Positions 29,747 through 42,984 of a stretch of DNA of 64,000 bases are shown piece by piece. The notes beneath the pieces were generated by a model. The model was not told the origin of the DNA and did not search any database. It saw only the letters and a program-made list of their open reading frames with translations. The translations under genes were made by a program, and so were the position numbers. The stretch lies in contig CM022670.1 in NCBI GenBank assembly GCA_012295275.1, positions 34,073,801-34,137,800 of the forward strand, in the 5' to 3' direction. The stretch is from Chrysomallon squamiferum (Eukaryota > Mollusca > Gastropoda > Neomphalida > Peltospiridae). Each line of letters opens with the position of its first letter. Within the stretch, counting starts at the first letter, position 1.

Positions 29747-31827
29747 TTTGTGTAGGAGACTGTTTTATTCTTCACAACACTTGCTACAAGACGTACGCAG
29801 CCAAGATTTCCTCACAAAACAGACACGTAAATAAATAAATGATCCTGTGACACATATTTACTAGTATTAAAGAATAAATCAGCAAAATCAGTGTAATACT
29901 TTCCTGGGTTTTTTACAGTTATATTGTCAGCGATACATTCTTATAACTTCCATAAAAATAAAATAAAAATTGTATATGTATTTGTCTTCACGCCAGATAA
30001 TTTCCAACCATTCTTGATAATAAACTATACAAATTCTTAATTTCTCAGAATTTCTTCAAACTTCTTCATCCGAAAAAAGATATAGGCAACATGCGATGGT
30101 AAAATTAAAGTTCTGGTTTCAGTATTATTTTCCATGAAAATAATGTCAGCTTCTTCTCATTCATCTTGTGGTAACTTTAACAGAAAACCAGTAAGTGTTC
30201 GCAAATAAATATTTTATCTGCTTATCTCTCTTGATTTTGAAATCAGGTTAACACTTTGTCGATGCTATGATAATTCCTAAACTTATCTGTCTTTTTTTTC
30301 ACGTTAAGCGAATTACTGTATTTTAAATCTCTTTTATGATGAATGATCCACTCACAGATTATAAATTTCTTAAGTTGTTACTGTAAAGTCAAATTAAGAA
30401 CCCACAGTTGTATTGTTTATTCTAGTCACTATAGTAAAAAGTTATTCTGTTATAACACAATTACTCAGAATTTACTTTTCACAGTTGTGTCTGCCATGGT
30501 AGATCTGGAGCTGTACCAAAAGACACAAAAGAGCGAACATCCAAGCACTGTTTTTATTTCTTTTTATTTCCACAGTTTTTGTATATTTCTTGATTAGCGT
30601 TTTGTTCTTTTCTTTCTTTCTTTCTTCCTTTTCTCAGTATCTGGTAATTCCTTCAGTATCCCTTGAGTAACTTTTGATAATGGATAACAAACACGATACA
30701 GAGCAGTTATATCATCCTGTTTCTTTATTCCAGCTCTACAAACACACAAATATCAGTGTTATTACTTTTTCTCTTTCAAATGATCTTATATGTTATTGCA
30801 ACGTCCCACGACAACAGTTAAAAACGCAACCTAATATCAAAAGAAGTCAAACAAACATTTTCTTTTCATTTCAAAATCTATAGAAACTTCATCTGTGTTT
30901 TCTTTTTTCCTTTCTCTTTTATTTTTTAGAAATGATTTCCGAGCTTCACACTGCTCTGAACAACTCTTGTTCAAAAATAGAAGGGAAAACAAACAGAAGA
31001 CAGTAAATAAAAATGTCCTGCTCGATGATGAAACGCATAATACCACGCAATACCAGACTGTCTTCGTTTTCTCTGGATTCCCATTGCTTTGGCTACAGGC
31101 TGATTGGGCAGTGTCTGCGTATCGCATCTTCTTACTAAGAGGCGTCCGCACACAGGCTTTCAGATTAAGAAGAAAGAAAGAAAGAAAAAAACCCACACTG
31201 ATCGATCTTCGCTGTCCATGTAATGTTATCTCTGTATGGTACCATTTGCAGGCACGACATATCGTCACTGTGTGTAATAGATACTAACAATAACAGTAAT
31301 AGAAGCAGCAGTAGTCGTAGTAGTAGTAATAGTAGTAGTAGTAGTAATAGTAGTAGTAATAGTAATAATAGTATTTATTTACATCTTTATGTTTATGTTT
31401 ATTATTATTAGTAGTAGTAGTAGTTGTAGTAGTAACAGTGTAATAATAAAATATAATAAATATCAATACATTTTAATATAAAATAATATAATAAAACAGC
31501 GACGACGACAACAACAACAGTTACACAATAATAAACAATTCAGGTGATTTTTAAAAATGTTTTAACTAATAATTATAAAAAAAAAAAAATAATAGTAATT
31601 GCAGAGGTAAGGTGAATCTGTGAATATTCCTTGTTTTAAGTTTCATCATTTTAAATAATTTGTTTTAACATCTTCATTACAGTTCATGATAGTGAATTTA
31701 ATGAAAGCATGAAAAAGGCAGCTTTGAGTCTTCATTCTTGTACAGAAAACTAATTTAGTACATGTCATGGCTGAACACATATTTATCGAAAATTTACAAG
31801 AAAAGAGTTAGGTTCCTGTTTCTGTTT

Positions 31828-31829
<2 letters not shown>

Positions 31830-31926
<97 letters not shown>

Positions 31927-31985
31927 ATGATGATGATGATGATGATGATAATAATAATAATAATAATCATCATAATAATAATAAA
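31830..31985. repeat. (CT)n(GAT)n(AAT)n microsatellite
   Basis: CT to 31,921, GAT to about 31,949, then AAT/ATC triplets. It lies between the two receptor genes. Confidence 0.95.
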
Positions 31986-32515
31986 AAAAAACAAAAGAAA
32001 AAAATAAATTAATAATTACGTCCTCTTCACGACAGCCTCCAAATCTGCAGTTCACAAGAAACAAATATTTGAATGTTTCAATCGGCTGAGTAAGAAAAGA
32101 ATCCATATATGCAGGACTGTGAAGTAAGAACGTGTTGTTTTTGTCAGTCTGGATGGATTACTGTTTTGTCAGATTCGAAAATGCTGCAGGACATTCTCAG
32201 TCTCGCATTATTCATTTCTGCTTCATCGCAGATTTCTTCATTTCTATGCCACCAGCAACTTTTCGACAAAAGACGTATTAAGTATATTATTTGGGTTTAA
32301 GTTGAAAGGTTGAAAGATGTAACTATAGGTTTCGATTTTCGTTTTGTTTTTATATGCTATACTACCTCATGTACTACAACTACTGTTACTACTGCTGCTA
32401 CTATTACTACAACCATGATTATTAGTACCATTACTATTGTTATTATTGTTACTACAATATTGCCAAAGTTACTGCATCATCATCAGTATTAATGGCCTTT
32501 TCTTCTTAAATACTT

Positions 32516-32621
<106 letters not shown>

Positions 32622-33380
32622 AGGTAGACGCTTGGGTTGATAACCTTTCTTCGTATATTTTAATATTTAACCAAGATTAATTTACAAAGCGGATTTGAGC
32701 AATTCACTTCTAATTACATCCCACATCTTACACCTTCGCTTTCTTCTTACAAATACTCTTCTTCTTCATATCAATATTAATATCAGAGATTAGTTTAACA
32801 ATTCGCTAGACACCTTTCATTGAGACAATCGTTGTTAATAATATGCTAAATGTAAAAGATTTCTATGGTACGTCATTACCGCGGCTATTTCTAAACATGA
32901 ACGAACAAAATTTGTAACTATCTAATCTCTTCAACAATGGAGAAACGTCAGATATGACATTTATTCAAGTAATACAGTCAGTTGTAAGATTTCAACATAC
33001 CAATTCTTCCGATTGTATAATTTATTCATGAATTAAATATTATAGTAGGGTCTAAAATGTTCTCATATTTTACACCAATTACAGAAAATGTGACATTACG
33101 TTGGATTTTTGAAAAAATAAAATGGTAAAAAAATATATCCACAACCCAGTGAATACAAATTTGAATAAACAGCGATCTAACCAGTGTTTTATGTTTGATA
33201 CATTATTGCACATAACACAATTGATGTGTTTAAGACAAGTGATAGAAAAATGATGTTAATATACAGCATTTATTTCATCGAAAAACTAATAATAATTCAC
33301 ATTATTTCGTACATTCTGATTAACAAGTGATTCAGAAAGAAACATTCGTTTTGCTAATTCACAACAGCATGTAAGATTCG

Positions 33381-33640
33381 GTGGGATGTAGCATAGTGAT
33401 TAGAATTTGTAGAGAGACTGGACACTGGTTCAGTTCTGTTGGATTAATTCCCTTTGCCAGGAAATGTCCACTGGTTTCTCATATATCACTGTCTATTGGA
33501 CGGTGCATGTAAAAAGATTCCTTTGCTGTAAAAGAAGAAAAAAAAAAAGTATCTCACTTGGACAACCGTGTTGATTATCTATATCGTCCTCTATATTTTA
33601 TCCCATATGATGCCATATAACCATTGATTAATGGTGTTGG
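33381..33640 (+). mobile_element. tRNA-derived SINE of molluscan type
   Basis: An A-box-like GTAGCATAGTGATTAG is followed about 40 bases later by a B-box-like GGTTCAGTTCT, i.e. a decayed tRNA-type Pol III promoter. Then comes a body with GGTGCATGTAAAAAGATTCC and a tail with TGATGCCATATAACC. The last two blocks resemble the conserved body and tail of SINEs common in gastropod and bivalve genomes. The element is diverged and has an internal A-rich tract. Confidence 0.6.
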
Positions 33641-34516
33641 TAGTGGCATGTTTACTGCAGTAGTTCTTCCGTCTTTCGATTTACGATCACTTAGAAGTTC
33701 TTTCAAAACTTGTTCAAAAACAGAATAATATGCCTGTAGACGCTAGTGTAATCGATATTTTTCCACCACGTTTTTGAATAACGGTTGGATTTATTATTCC
33801 CCGCCCCCCAACCAGGTTCTGACAGCTCTCAATCTGTGGCCAAACCAAGACCGATATCTGAACTTCGACTTAGAAAAACAAAACACAATATAACAGAATT
33901 GTGTTTTGAAAACAAAAAGATCGAAAACATTATTGAGGTTATTTTTTATAAACTACAATTGTTTACGTATGTCACTGGAAATAACTAATGATATCTGAGT
34001 TATATTGAGACTTAGAAACAACAATGAAGACATCTCACATTCCAGTTCGTAACTATGTGGACACGTGATATAGTAGTTCCTCTTCGAAAATGTGCTTAAT
34101 GAATACGTGAATTCATAAATGACTTGAAGGCAAATTTTAAATGTCAACATTTTTTTTTTTTTTCTGTAATAATAACATGAGAGAGAATATTGTAAAATAA
34201 ACTAATCATACTTATCAGCAACAGGGTTTTTTGTTTTTAAAATAGGCACTCTCGCATATATCACATATGACAAATATGATAAACTAACTTTCGAACACTG
34301 GTTGGAACGGTAAAATTATCCTTCATACGGTTTGTAATTTAGAAGAAAAAAAAAAAACTGTTTTTAAATGTTTCGCCATAAGTTGTGCGTTGGCAAAATC
34401 GGAGTTCAAAGATCAAGTAGATTTTTAAAAAATAACTGATCTGAGAGAATTATTCGTATGACAGTCTTAGCTGGAGAACAAATAGTCACTGAACAGTCAC
34501 TGTGAAGTAATTCCAG

Positions 34517-35422
34517 TCACGAGGTCTGTGTCGATGGATGGATACGAGGACGATTCTTCCTCCTGCAGATTAAGGACAGCACGGTCATCCTGTACGCCTT
34601 GCAGTAAATGAGAAAAATGGGAAACTTGCTGATGCTGTAAATAACAGGAAGATAGTTGGAAACTGTCGCGACGATGTGCGTAAATTGTTGTTCGTGGTTA
34701 AAAAGCAGAACACAGTCTATCACTTTGTGTGGAAAATACGAAATGTTAATAAAAATACACACAACCAAGATAAATTTAACATTTCTCATAAGCTCGAGAA
34801 CTCTTCGCGAAAACAACGCCAGTGTTTGTAAACGAGCGAATTTGCTGACACTGTAAAAACTTGCTAACTGACAAGCGAGCGGAGGAAGTAACTGAAAACA
34901 GATACGAAATACGTTAACAGCGATGCTCCTAACTGATACATTGGCGTTGGCCCTGGCCTCTTCCTCTTCGTTTTGTGAATGAACTATGTATCCAGGTATT
35001 TTCGTTCCTGGAATTAAGGACAGAGACCCAACGAAGACATCAAGCAGCAGAAGCGACACGAACAGTTTCACCACGCGGTCTTTCGTCACAAACAATTTGT
35101 ACTTGACAGCACATGTTATGGAAGCGGTCGACATTGCAGCTAAGAAAGCCAAAATCTGGAACGACAGTGACAAACAAATCATGTCAAGAATCTCCATAAT
35201 GTGTTCTGCTGTCGACGCCGGTTTTGAGTCCAGTAAAATGTAAATAACGTTGATGATGTGGATTGCTTCATAAAGCACTTCGGCCAGAATCTGAAGCGCC
35301 AACAACTGTTCTTGAAGTTCAGCAAACCTGTTGGTCTTGTAAATAATAGCTATCATGAGAATACAGCTCACAAGGTGAATCGAATTAAAAACAAAAGACA
35401 CTATGACAATGTACTTCAGCAT
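34517..35422 (-). CDS. Orphan seven-transmembrane receptor, paralogue B (301 aa, single exon)
   Basis: This is the intact, intronless tandem paralogue of the receptor at 28,862-29,746. I aligned the first 139 residues by eye without a gap and counted 66 identities (47%). The strongest shared blocks are KTNR and QEQLLALQ after TM1, SLSFQILA in TM3, KYKL-VTK at the TM3 end, VGSLSL-PG at the TM4 end, SFY-VS-FA in TM5, ISY-PH in TM6 and SKFP-FLI in TM7; both proteins end near HPS. Hydrophobic segments lie at about 4-28, 37-62, 74-105, 117-138, 164-193, 214-241 and 248-273. The extra seven residues relative to paralogue A fall in extracellular loop 2, which is strongly acidic (EEEE at 152-155) and carries an N-V-S glycosylation site. 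As in A, E/DRY, CWxP and NPxxY are absent. The fact that both copies stay open despite this divergence suggests selection on function. The ligand is unknown. Confidence 0.8.
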   Translation of the reverse strand: MLKYIVIVSFVFNSIHLVSCILMIAIIYKTNRFAELQEQLLALQILAEVLYEAIHIINVIYILLDSKPASTAEHIMEILDMICLSLSFQILAFLAAMSTASITCAVKYKLFVTKDRVVKLFVSLLLLDVFVGSLSLIPGTKIPGYIVHSQNEEEEARANANVSVRSIAVNVFRICFQLLPPLACQLASFYSVSKFARLQTLALFSRRVLELMRNVKFILVVCIFINISYFPHKVIDCVLLFNHEQQFTHIVATVSNYLPVIYSISKFPIFLIYCKAYRMTVLSLICRRKNRPRIHPSTQTS

Positions 35423-36348
35423 ATTGAAATCTCTACTACGGTAGTCTCTTTTTTTCTTCCAGAATTCTGTTCAACTTGTTAGTGCTCAGAAACAGAAAGT
35501 TGGCTTTCAGTACACTTTATCCTCTGTTACGTCTTCATGCGCACGAACCTACGTACACATACACGATTTGCTGTACAGAACAGATAAGAAAGATTTCCCA
35601 AAACTAATGATAATTAATGTCTACTTACAACGTAATACAATAGCGGTTATACAAATAAATAAGGCATAATTTGTCTCGAATGACGAATAAAGATCGATTT
35701 GTGTGCATGTACAGTAATAACACTGTTATGTTGACGAACAAAAGCTGTATTGCTAACAATAAGTACATACTTGGCTTCACTGCATTAAATGCAATAAAAT
35801 AGTTGACTATGGAAAACATGAACATTTTTTACAAAAAGAATGGATTTTAAATAAAGGTCAAAAAGTAATCTTAACAAACCCAATTATCATTATAATTATT
35901 TTATGTTATTTTTATTTAAATTTTCTTTTTTTATTATTATTAATTTTTTTTTGTTCTTCTTATTAAATATATAAACAAAATGTTTCGGTGTAAGCTTAAG
36001 GTACTTTAAAGTTAATTTAATTTTAATTTTTCATTTTATTTAATTTTTAATCCAGTCAAACTAATAAGTCACTTGTTTGATAGCAGGTTGTTTTATTAGT
36101 AGTGAGAATGTTGATTATATGCATAGCGTACACTTCAATACGTTTTTGGTGTCAGTATGTACTGCAAAACGAACCTGAAACACTGATAAGCAATAGTATG
36201 TTAGTAAGTTAGTTAGTTCGAAGATGAACAAACTGATAAAAATATGTACTCACTGTGTTTCATTACAGTGGATAAAAATAAAATATTTAGAAAATAAAAA
36301 AATTATGTATCTTTAAAGTCAGATAATACTAATACTAATACTAATATT

Positions 36349-36356
36349 ACTACTAT

Positions 36357-36407
<51 letters not shown>

Positions 36408-36436
36408 TTCTACTACTACTACTACTACTACTACTA
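36349..36436. repeat. (ACT)n microsatellite
   Basis: ACT triplets with two TTCTAC interruptions, then AAT. Confidence 0.95.
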
Positions 36437-38216
36437 ATAATAATAAATAGATTATTATGATGGGAAGTATACTAAAAAAATGTGTGTTTTTTCTAAAAAG
36501 GAAAAACAAACAATTAAACAATATAAATAAATAAATAAATAAATAAATTCTTTACGTTAGTGAGTTAGTGATAATGACTGGGATATGCATTATCTTTTTC
36601 TGAAGACAATTAGTGATAAAACGTATCGCAAAACAGCCTGCAATGAACTCTCCCTCTTTCAGACACAACGACCAAACCAGTCTTTTCAGGCCATGTAATG
36701 CATGCTTTATTCACATATGTTTTATCTACATGATGGACATTCATTTTCACTATTGAATTAGTGTAAATATTTCTGTATCTAATCTGTAACTATTTCTGTA
36801 TTCAACAGCGTTCATTAGCACGGAGTACACTGAACGTAATTAGCTGAGTGAAAGACGTGGGCAAGTTTCATTGTCATTCGTGGTGAAATATGCAGCCACT
36901 ACATGCTCTGGCACTGCTCTTGGTCATGCGTCCCTGCATTGTCGCTGTTAGACATCACACTGCAGTTACAACGACAACAATACGCATCCACTGAACGTAC
37001 GTTACTACAACAACGATTTCGCAAATTGGGAATTCTTCAGACCCTGACATCGTTTGACAACAGATTATTGTTTGTGTGCAATCAGATTATAATTACAACA
37101 ATAACAATCTGAAGCACGACGAATGTGCGTAAAACACGACAATATTTTCACAAACCGAGAATACACATTAACCAATTATCACTGTGGGTGTCGGTAATTT
37201 TTAGTATGCATCAGGCATTGTCTAGATGATCTGTTTAACCATCTACACTGCTCTGTAACACTGTGGTTGTGTCATAGGCTGACAGTTGTTAGAACTTAAC
37301 AAGAAGGTACAGAACGACTGCACCTTCCCTTCTAACTAGCTAACTCACTAACACACTAACACTGTATTAGACTCACAAGGCAGAGTGTTGGATTATATGT
37401 CATATTAGATAGTCGTATTAAAAATGTATCTGCTTATAAAAACATCTCAAAATGTTTGATTTACCTTGTCTCACCTAATTCTTTTTTTTTTTAAATCTGA
37501 ACCATACACACACGCACGCACACATACACATATTTATACATATACATTTATTATAATACTACATTATATATAGGAGAAACAAATTTAGAAATTTATCTTT
37601 CGCTGACATTTAAAGATATATCAAATTCGTTATAGTAAGTCGAGTGTAACTGTACCGGATAATGGAATATCGGTAACCTTTTTATTCTGCAGTACACCAA
37701 CCATTACTTTACTATTTATACTACCAATAAAGACCTACTAATGATCCTACCGTACTAAGAACGAGATACATTAACACAAATACACACTGAATTAATAGTT
37801 TAAAAGACTAAGCCAAAAAAGAAAAAAAAAAAAAAAACGATAATTATGATGGCTTCTACTGACACACAGTCTGATGCCTGACAAAGATGTTGCTGTTAAT
37901 TCATTTGGCTTCTGAACCATTCCTTCTGGGAACCACAGACTTTCAGACATTGTGGTCAGAGCCTAATTCACTGAATTGCTGGGGAATAGTGTCACATATT
38001 TCATTTAAGACTCTCTTTCTCTCTCTCAAATTCAAACATTATAACTGAATTCTGTTTTAACAAATATCCCATTTTGAAAGTAAGGAACATAAAGTAATAA
38101 TGAACAGTTTACTTGTATGCATGTTATAACCCATGGCAGAATCACGTTTGGGGTACTTGTCTATTACTCGTAAGTGATTATACGGAAAAGAAACAAAAAC
38201 AAATCATCGACTTGCT

Positions 38217-38726
<510 letters not shown>

Positions 38727-39720
38727 AAATAATATAAAAAAATAAATAAAAATAAACCAGAGATTTGCTACATAAGTAGCGATTGAGTTGTATCTGCATT
38801 TTGAAATAACTGAAATGATCTTTATCTAATTTCTGCCCATACATTCCTATTGTGTGGCAAAAACATAACAACATTAATTGTTTAATTTAATCAATAAATC
38901 TGGAAATCTTTAGAAAACAAATGGTGACGTACGAATGTCGGAATGTGGTAGCATATTTCGCTTTACCTGATGTAAGATATAAAAATAATAAGACAAAAAA
39001 CCCAACAGTGTCAATAATTACAACTAATTTTCTCTTTCTTGTTTCAGCAACAGGTTATTTTTTAAATATAAAACAGAAGTAGGCGTCCTGCATAGTTCTT
39101 TGATTGTCAATATGTGTGAACAAAGGATCCAACCACTCCTGGTCGTATTATCGACAGAGGCCGTATGAGAAATAAAAAAACAAAAACCATTACCATTAGA
39201 CCACTCTTAGAAAACCATTAGACCAAACTCTTTTTATATATATTATAGAATAGACTGTTAGAATACTATTTCGTTAATGGTTATTAAATGTCTGATATTA
39301 GAATTATAAACTGACCAGTTCTATTCTAAAACAGTTTAGCTTCTGCAAAAATTTAGTTCTGCCACAAACACTTTTCTTCGCAGTTGTAATTTAATACTTT
39401 CAATTCTTTGAATTATTCACTGACACAATGTTCCTAATTAATAATCATTTCAGCTGAATCGGCAAGATGTAATTATTTTATTTTATTTTATTTTAGTATC
39501 TGTCAGCTGTTTTTCTCTGTGAAGGGGTTTTGTTGCAAATTCTCACTGTACATTCTGTCAGTTTACCTCAGAAAGATTACTGAAACGACGATAAAACATC
39601 TACAGATTTACATCAGCTCTGAATTAAAACCTTCTGAAAACACATTTAAACAAATACGTATCACCTACTATGTGACACGAGTAAAAGCAAGTTTTATATA
39701 TTACTATTTATTTATTAATG

Positions 39721-39767
<47 letters not shown>

Positions 39768-40923
39768 TAACAAAATCTGCCATAAGCAGACCTATTTTTT
39801 ATAAGCTGTGATATGATGGTTTGTTGCAAAAAGTAAAATCCTGTGCCCAATCCAAAAGCCAGTGAATGTACACAGACGATATTAATTTGATTTATTATTC
39901 AAGGATGGTCGAACATCGATTCTAAACTAAATCACATTTCTGCCTATTACCTATGCCATCTACTATAAATAAAATAAATAAAATAAAATAAAATAAAATA
40001 AAATAAATAAATAAATATAATTACTACACTACGTATGTTATAATATATTATATAAAGTTAGTGATTAATCAAAATTGTATTATGAATATGGTGCCAAAAT
40101 ATGCTGGTTACAGGTACAAAAAATATATATATATATATATAATTTAAAAAATAATAATAAAAAGAAATTTAATAATGATGATGATTATAACAGACTGAAA
40201 TAAATTTCCTAACCAAACGTTTTATTAAAAAGAATATTTAAAAAAAAAAGTGATCGAAATAAAACATTTCTTCTTTTAGTTATCACAAAAATTCTTGTTC
40301 TAAAAATCGCCATCTTTCAGATCATTCCCCCCGTGACATAAGTACAATGATAAATAGAAAACTGATGTTTTAAGTAAGTAAACGGACACCTACAAATTGT
40401 TATGTAAAACGTGCAAGTGACTTCTATTGTTATTGTCAGACGTAATACTGAATTTTGAAAGCATGAAATAATTAAATTTATATCTTTTCCTCTTTTGAAT
40501 TTAAAGAGAAAGATAAATGAACAGAGTTAAACTCATTCATATTTTGATTTTTCTTTTCCTCATTCTACAACTGTCATTTCTTATCTTTCTCATTCACTTT
40601 CTCGAAAGCTTCTTCACATTCATATAATCTGCATCTTCTTCTTCTTCTTCCTTTTTGTTTCGCCCTCTGAGATTTAACTGTTAAAAAACAAAACAACCCA
40701 CACACATAAACCCTCAAATAAAAACCAAAGAAAGACCAACAATAAAACCAGATAAATCTGTATGTTTATATTCTTGAGTTCCAGGCAAAGACGAAGATAA
40801 ATATCGGTGTTATTTAACTAATTATATCTTAATCTGCTTTACAAGGCGACAACGTAGTGTCAATGTTCGCTTCGACCATTGGAATTCATCATCAAGTCAC
40901 CGACTTGCAATCTTATCCTTCTC

Positions 40924-40954
<31 letters not shown>

Positions 40955-41434
40955 AAAATTTCAGTCTCATCCATTATCAACAATTATTAAACCAGAATAA
41001 CCAACAACACGGATATTTCTAATAATTACGTTGAGAAACAAAATGAAGATTAGCAAGAACCTTTTCCAGTAATAATGAAATAGAACTGAAGCCAGCATTA
41101 AATTAAGACCAAAATATTATCAGAACAGTTTCATTAATTTTTTGATTAGCCAGAATCAATTTTTGGCCTTTCGTTTTAAAATGAAGGTGTACAATAACAA
41201 GACTGCATGTTGGCTACGTAAAAACTATAATTGTTTTATTCTTTACGTGTAAGTTTTTATATCCCCGTACAAGCGATTTTAAAACGTAATGAAATTTTAT
41301 ATGGCATATCATCAACAATTTCAAAAAAAAAACAAATTATTCCGATTATATTTTTTATTGTATTTTTATTTTATTTTTTATTTTATTTTTAATTATTATT
41401 TTTTTAAATTTTGTTTTTGAGATTTTTCACAATG

Positions 41435-41491
41435 GCGCATGCGCAAGGAAATTCTGCACATGCATTACATCCGAAACAAACTGTAGCCAAT
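41435..41491 (+). promoter_or_regulatory. Orphan promoter-like module: NRF1 palindrome plus CCAAT box
   Basis: GCGCATGCGC at 41,435-41,444 is the exact NRF1-type palindrome, and a CCAAT box (NF-Y type) is at 41,487-41,491. Such pairs are typical of TATA-less housekeeping promoters. No convincing exon lies within a few hundred bases on either strand, so its gene is unknown. The nearest recognised gene, RMI2, ends 1.5 kb away pointing towards it. Confidence 0.35.
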
Positions 41492-41957
41492 TCAAAAGCA
41501 AAACAGATTTAGCCAGACTGTAAAAGACTATATATATATATATATTTCCCCTTTTTAAAAATAATTATATTTATTTTCCTTTTTTTTCTTATTATTATTG
41601 TACATGTCCACATATTTATTTTATTTTAACGTTAACATTTATAAAGTAGATGAAACTGATACATGCGTGTTTGTCTCAATCGTTTGCCCATTTATCTCAT
41701 TCCAAAATAAATGTAACAATATTTACAAAACAAATCAAATGTATTCTGTCTTGTAAATCAAATAGATTATCTAAGCCCAGTTTGACATCTTGATATCTTT
41801 TCAGTTAAATAAAAATATATTTAAAGCAACACAGATTCTAAATGACTACAGTTAATTTTTATACCCTTCATACACTGCAGGTAACGGGTGATTGACTGCA
41901 CTGATTATCTGTTGCTGTGGTAGTTAAACAAAACTTTCATTGTTGAATTTAATAATG

Positions 41958-42984
41958 TTAGGATCTGGTTTTAATACAAGTTTGAAAGAAAAAAATAATT
42001 ATATGTTCTGTTGCATGACAAAGCTTTAATTTTTGTTGTTTCACTAATCCACTAACTGAATATTTTGGTTGTATGAAATGGCAAATTATTTCTTCTTTAA
42101 TAAAATTTGATTTTAATTCCATAATAAGATTTATTTCCAGCTCAGGAGCTGAGCTAAAGATTTGATCTGTGGTAGAGTACAGTTGTTGTGCAGCAGTATT
42201 TAATCTGATAACAGTACACCAGGCTTTCATCTTTGTCAGGTTTTGAAGTGATATATTTAAATCTTGCTTTTGTAGTATTTGATTTCTTCTTATTTCTGGT
42301 ACATCAAAATCTGATAGTTTGACGTGGTAATCACCAGTTTAGTAGCACCCATGTGATACATCTTCAATGCTTTGATCTTTTTTAGCTGCAGATTAAACTT
42401 TTGTAATTTTCAAGTACTAATTGATTTAAAAGTTCTAAAGAAGTGTTTGATTCGTTTGTTTCAAATATATTAGCCAATCTTTCATATCTCTTAGGTCTTC
42501 AAAGCTGTTTTTGTTGTTCTTAAGAACTGATTTGTCAGCATTTCTGGAATACAATCAAAGCATTTTTGTTCTTTAGTATTTTGTTTTCCAAACAGTAGAT
42601 GGTCTTTCATCTTTGTTTTTATTTTGGGTTCAGTAGTGCAGTCTACTTCTACATATAAAGTTCTGTATTTCATTTGATTTCTTTTTTCTAGAACAGTAGC
42701 CTAGTCTTTCTCACCTGTGCTAATGTTAGACTTTTATATTCTAGATTCATTATTTTATTCCATTTTTTTTAAGGCTTTTAACACAAGATTGTACAGAGTT
42801 TAATATTTCGTGTTTATAATTTTTACTGCAACATTAGCCATTGTCATTTTTGTTACTGTCAGATTTGTGTATACTGGATTCAGAAGTCTTTAACGTGAAA
42901 TCACCAGGTTTTTCATTTGTTGTTTATTTTTCTGAAACCACAGCCACTTTTTCAACTTTGTTACTGTTAGATTTTGTTTTTATT
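41958..42984 (-). pseudogene. Decayed coding-like tract downstream of RMI2
   Basis: Directly after the RMI2 stop, the minus strand shows one frame (42,983 to about 42,730) with only two isolated stops and a Lys/Ser/Asn/Asp-rich disordered-type composition, including NEKPGDFTLKTSES. Open stretches follow at 42,673-42,491 and about 42,330-41,958, the last reading PEIRRNQILQKQDL then KAWCTVIRLNTAAQ. The shift of open frames along one direction with scattered stops suggests a degraded gene or retrocopy. It could also be RMI2 3' UTR with chance openness. I do not recognise the family. Confidence 0.3.

Noticed and set aside
30837-31287. Opposed 130-aa and 143-aa frames
   Set aside because: Both strands are open over the same DNA, with no family features and Lys/Phe-rich low-complexity parts. 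Neither can be preferred.
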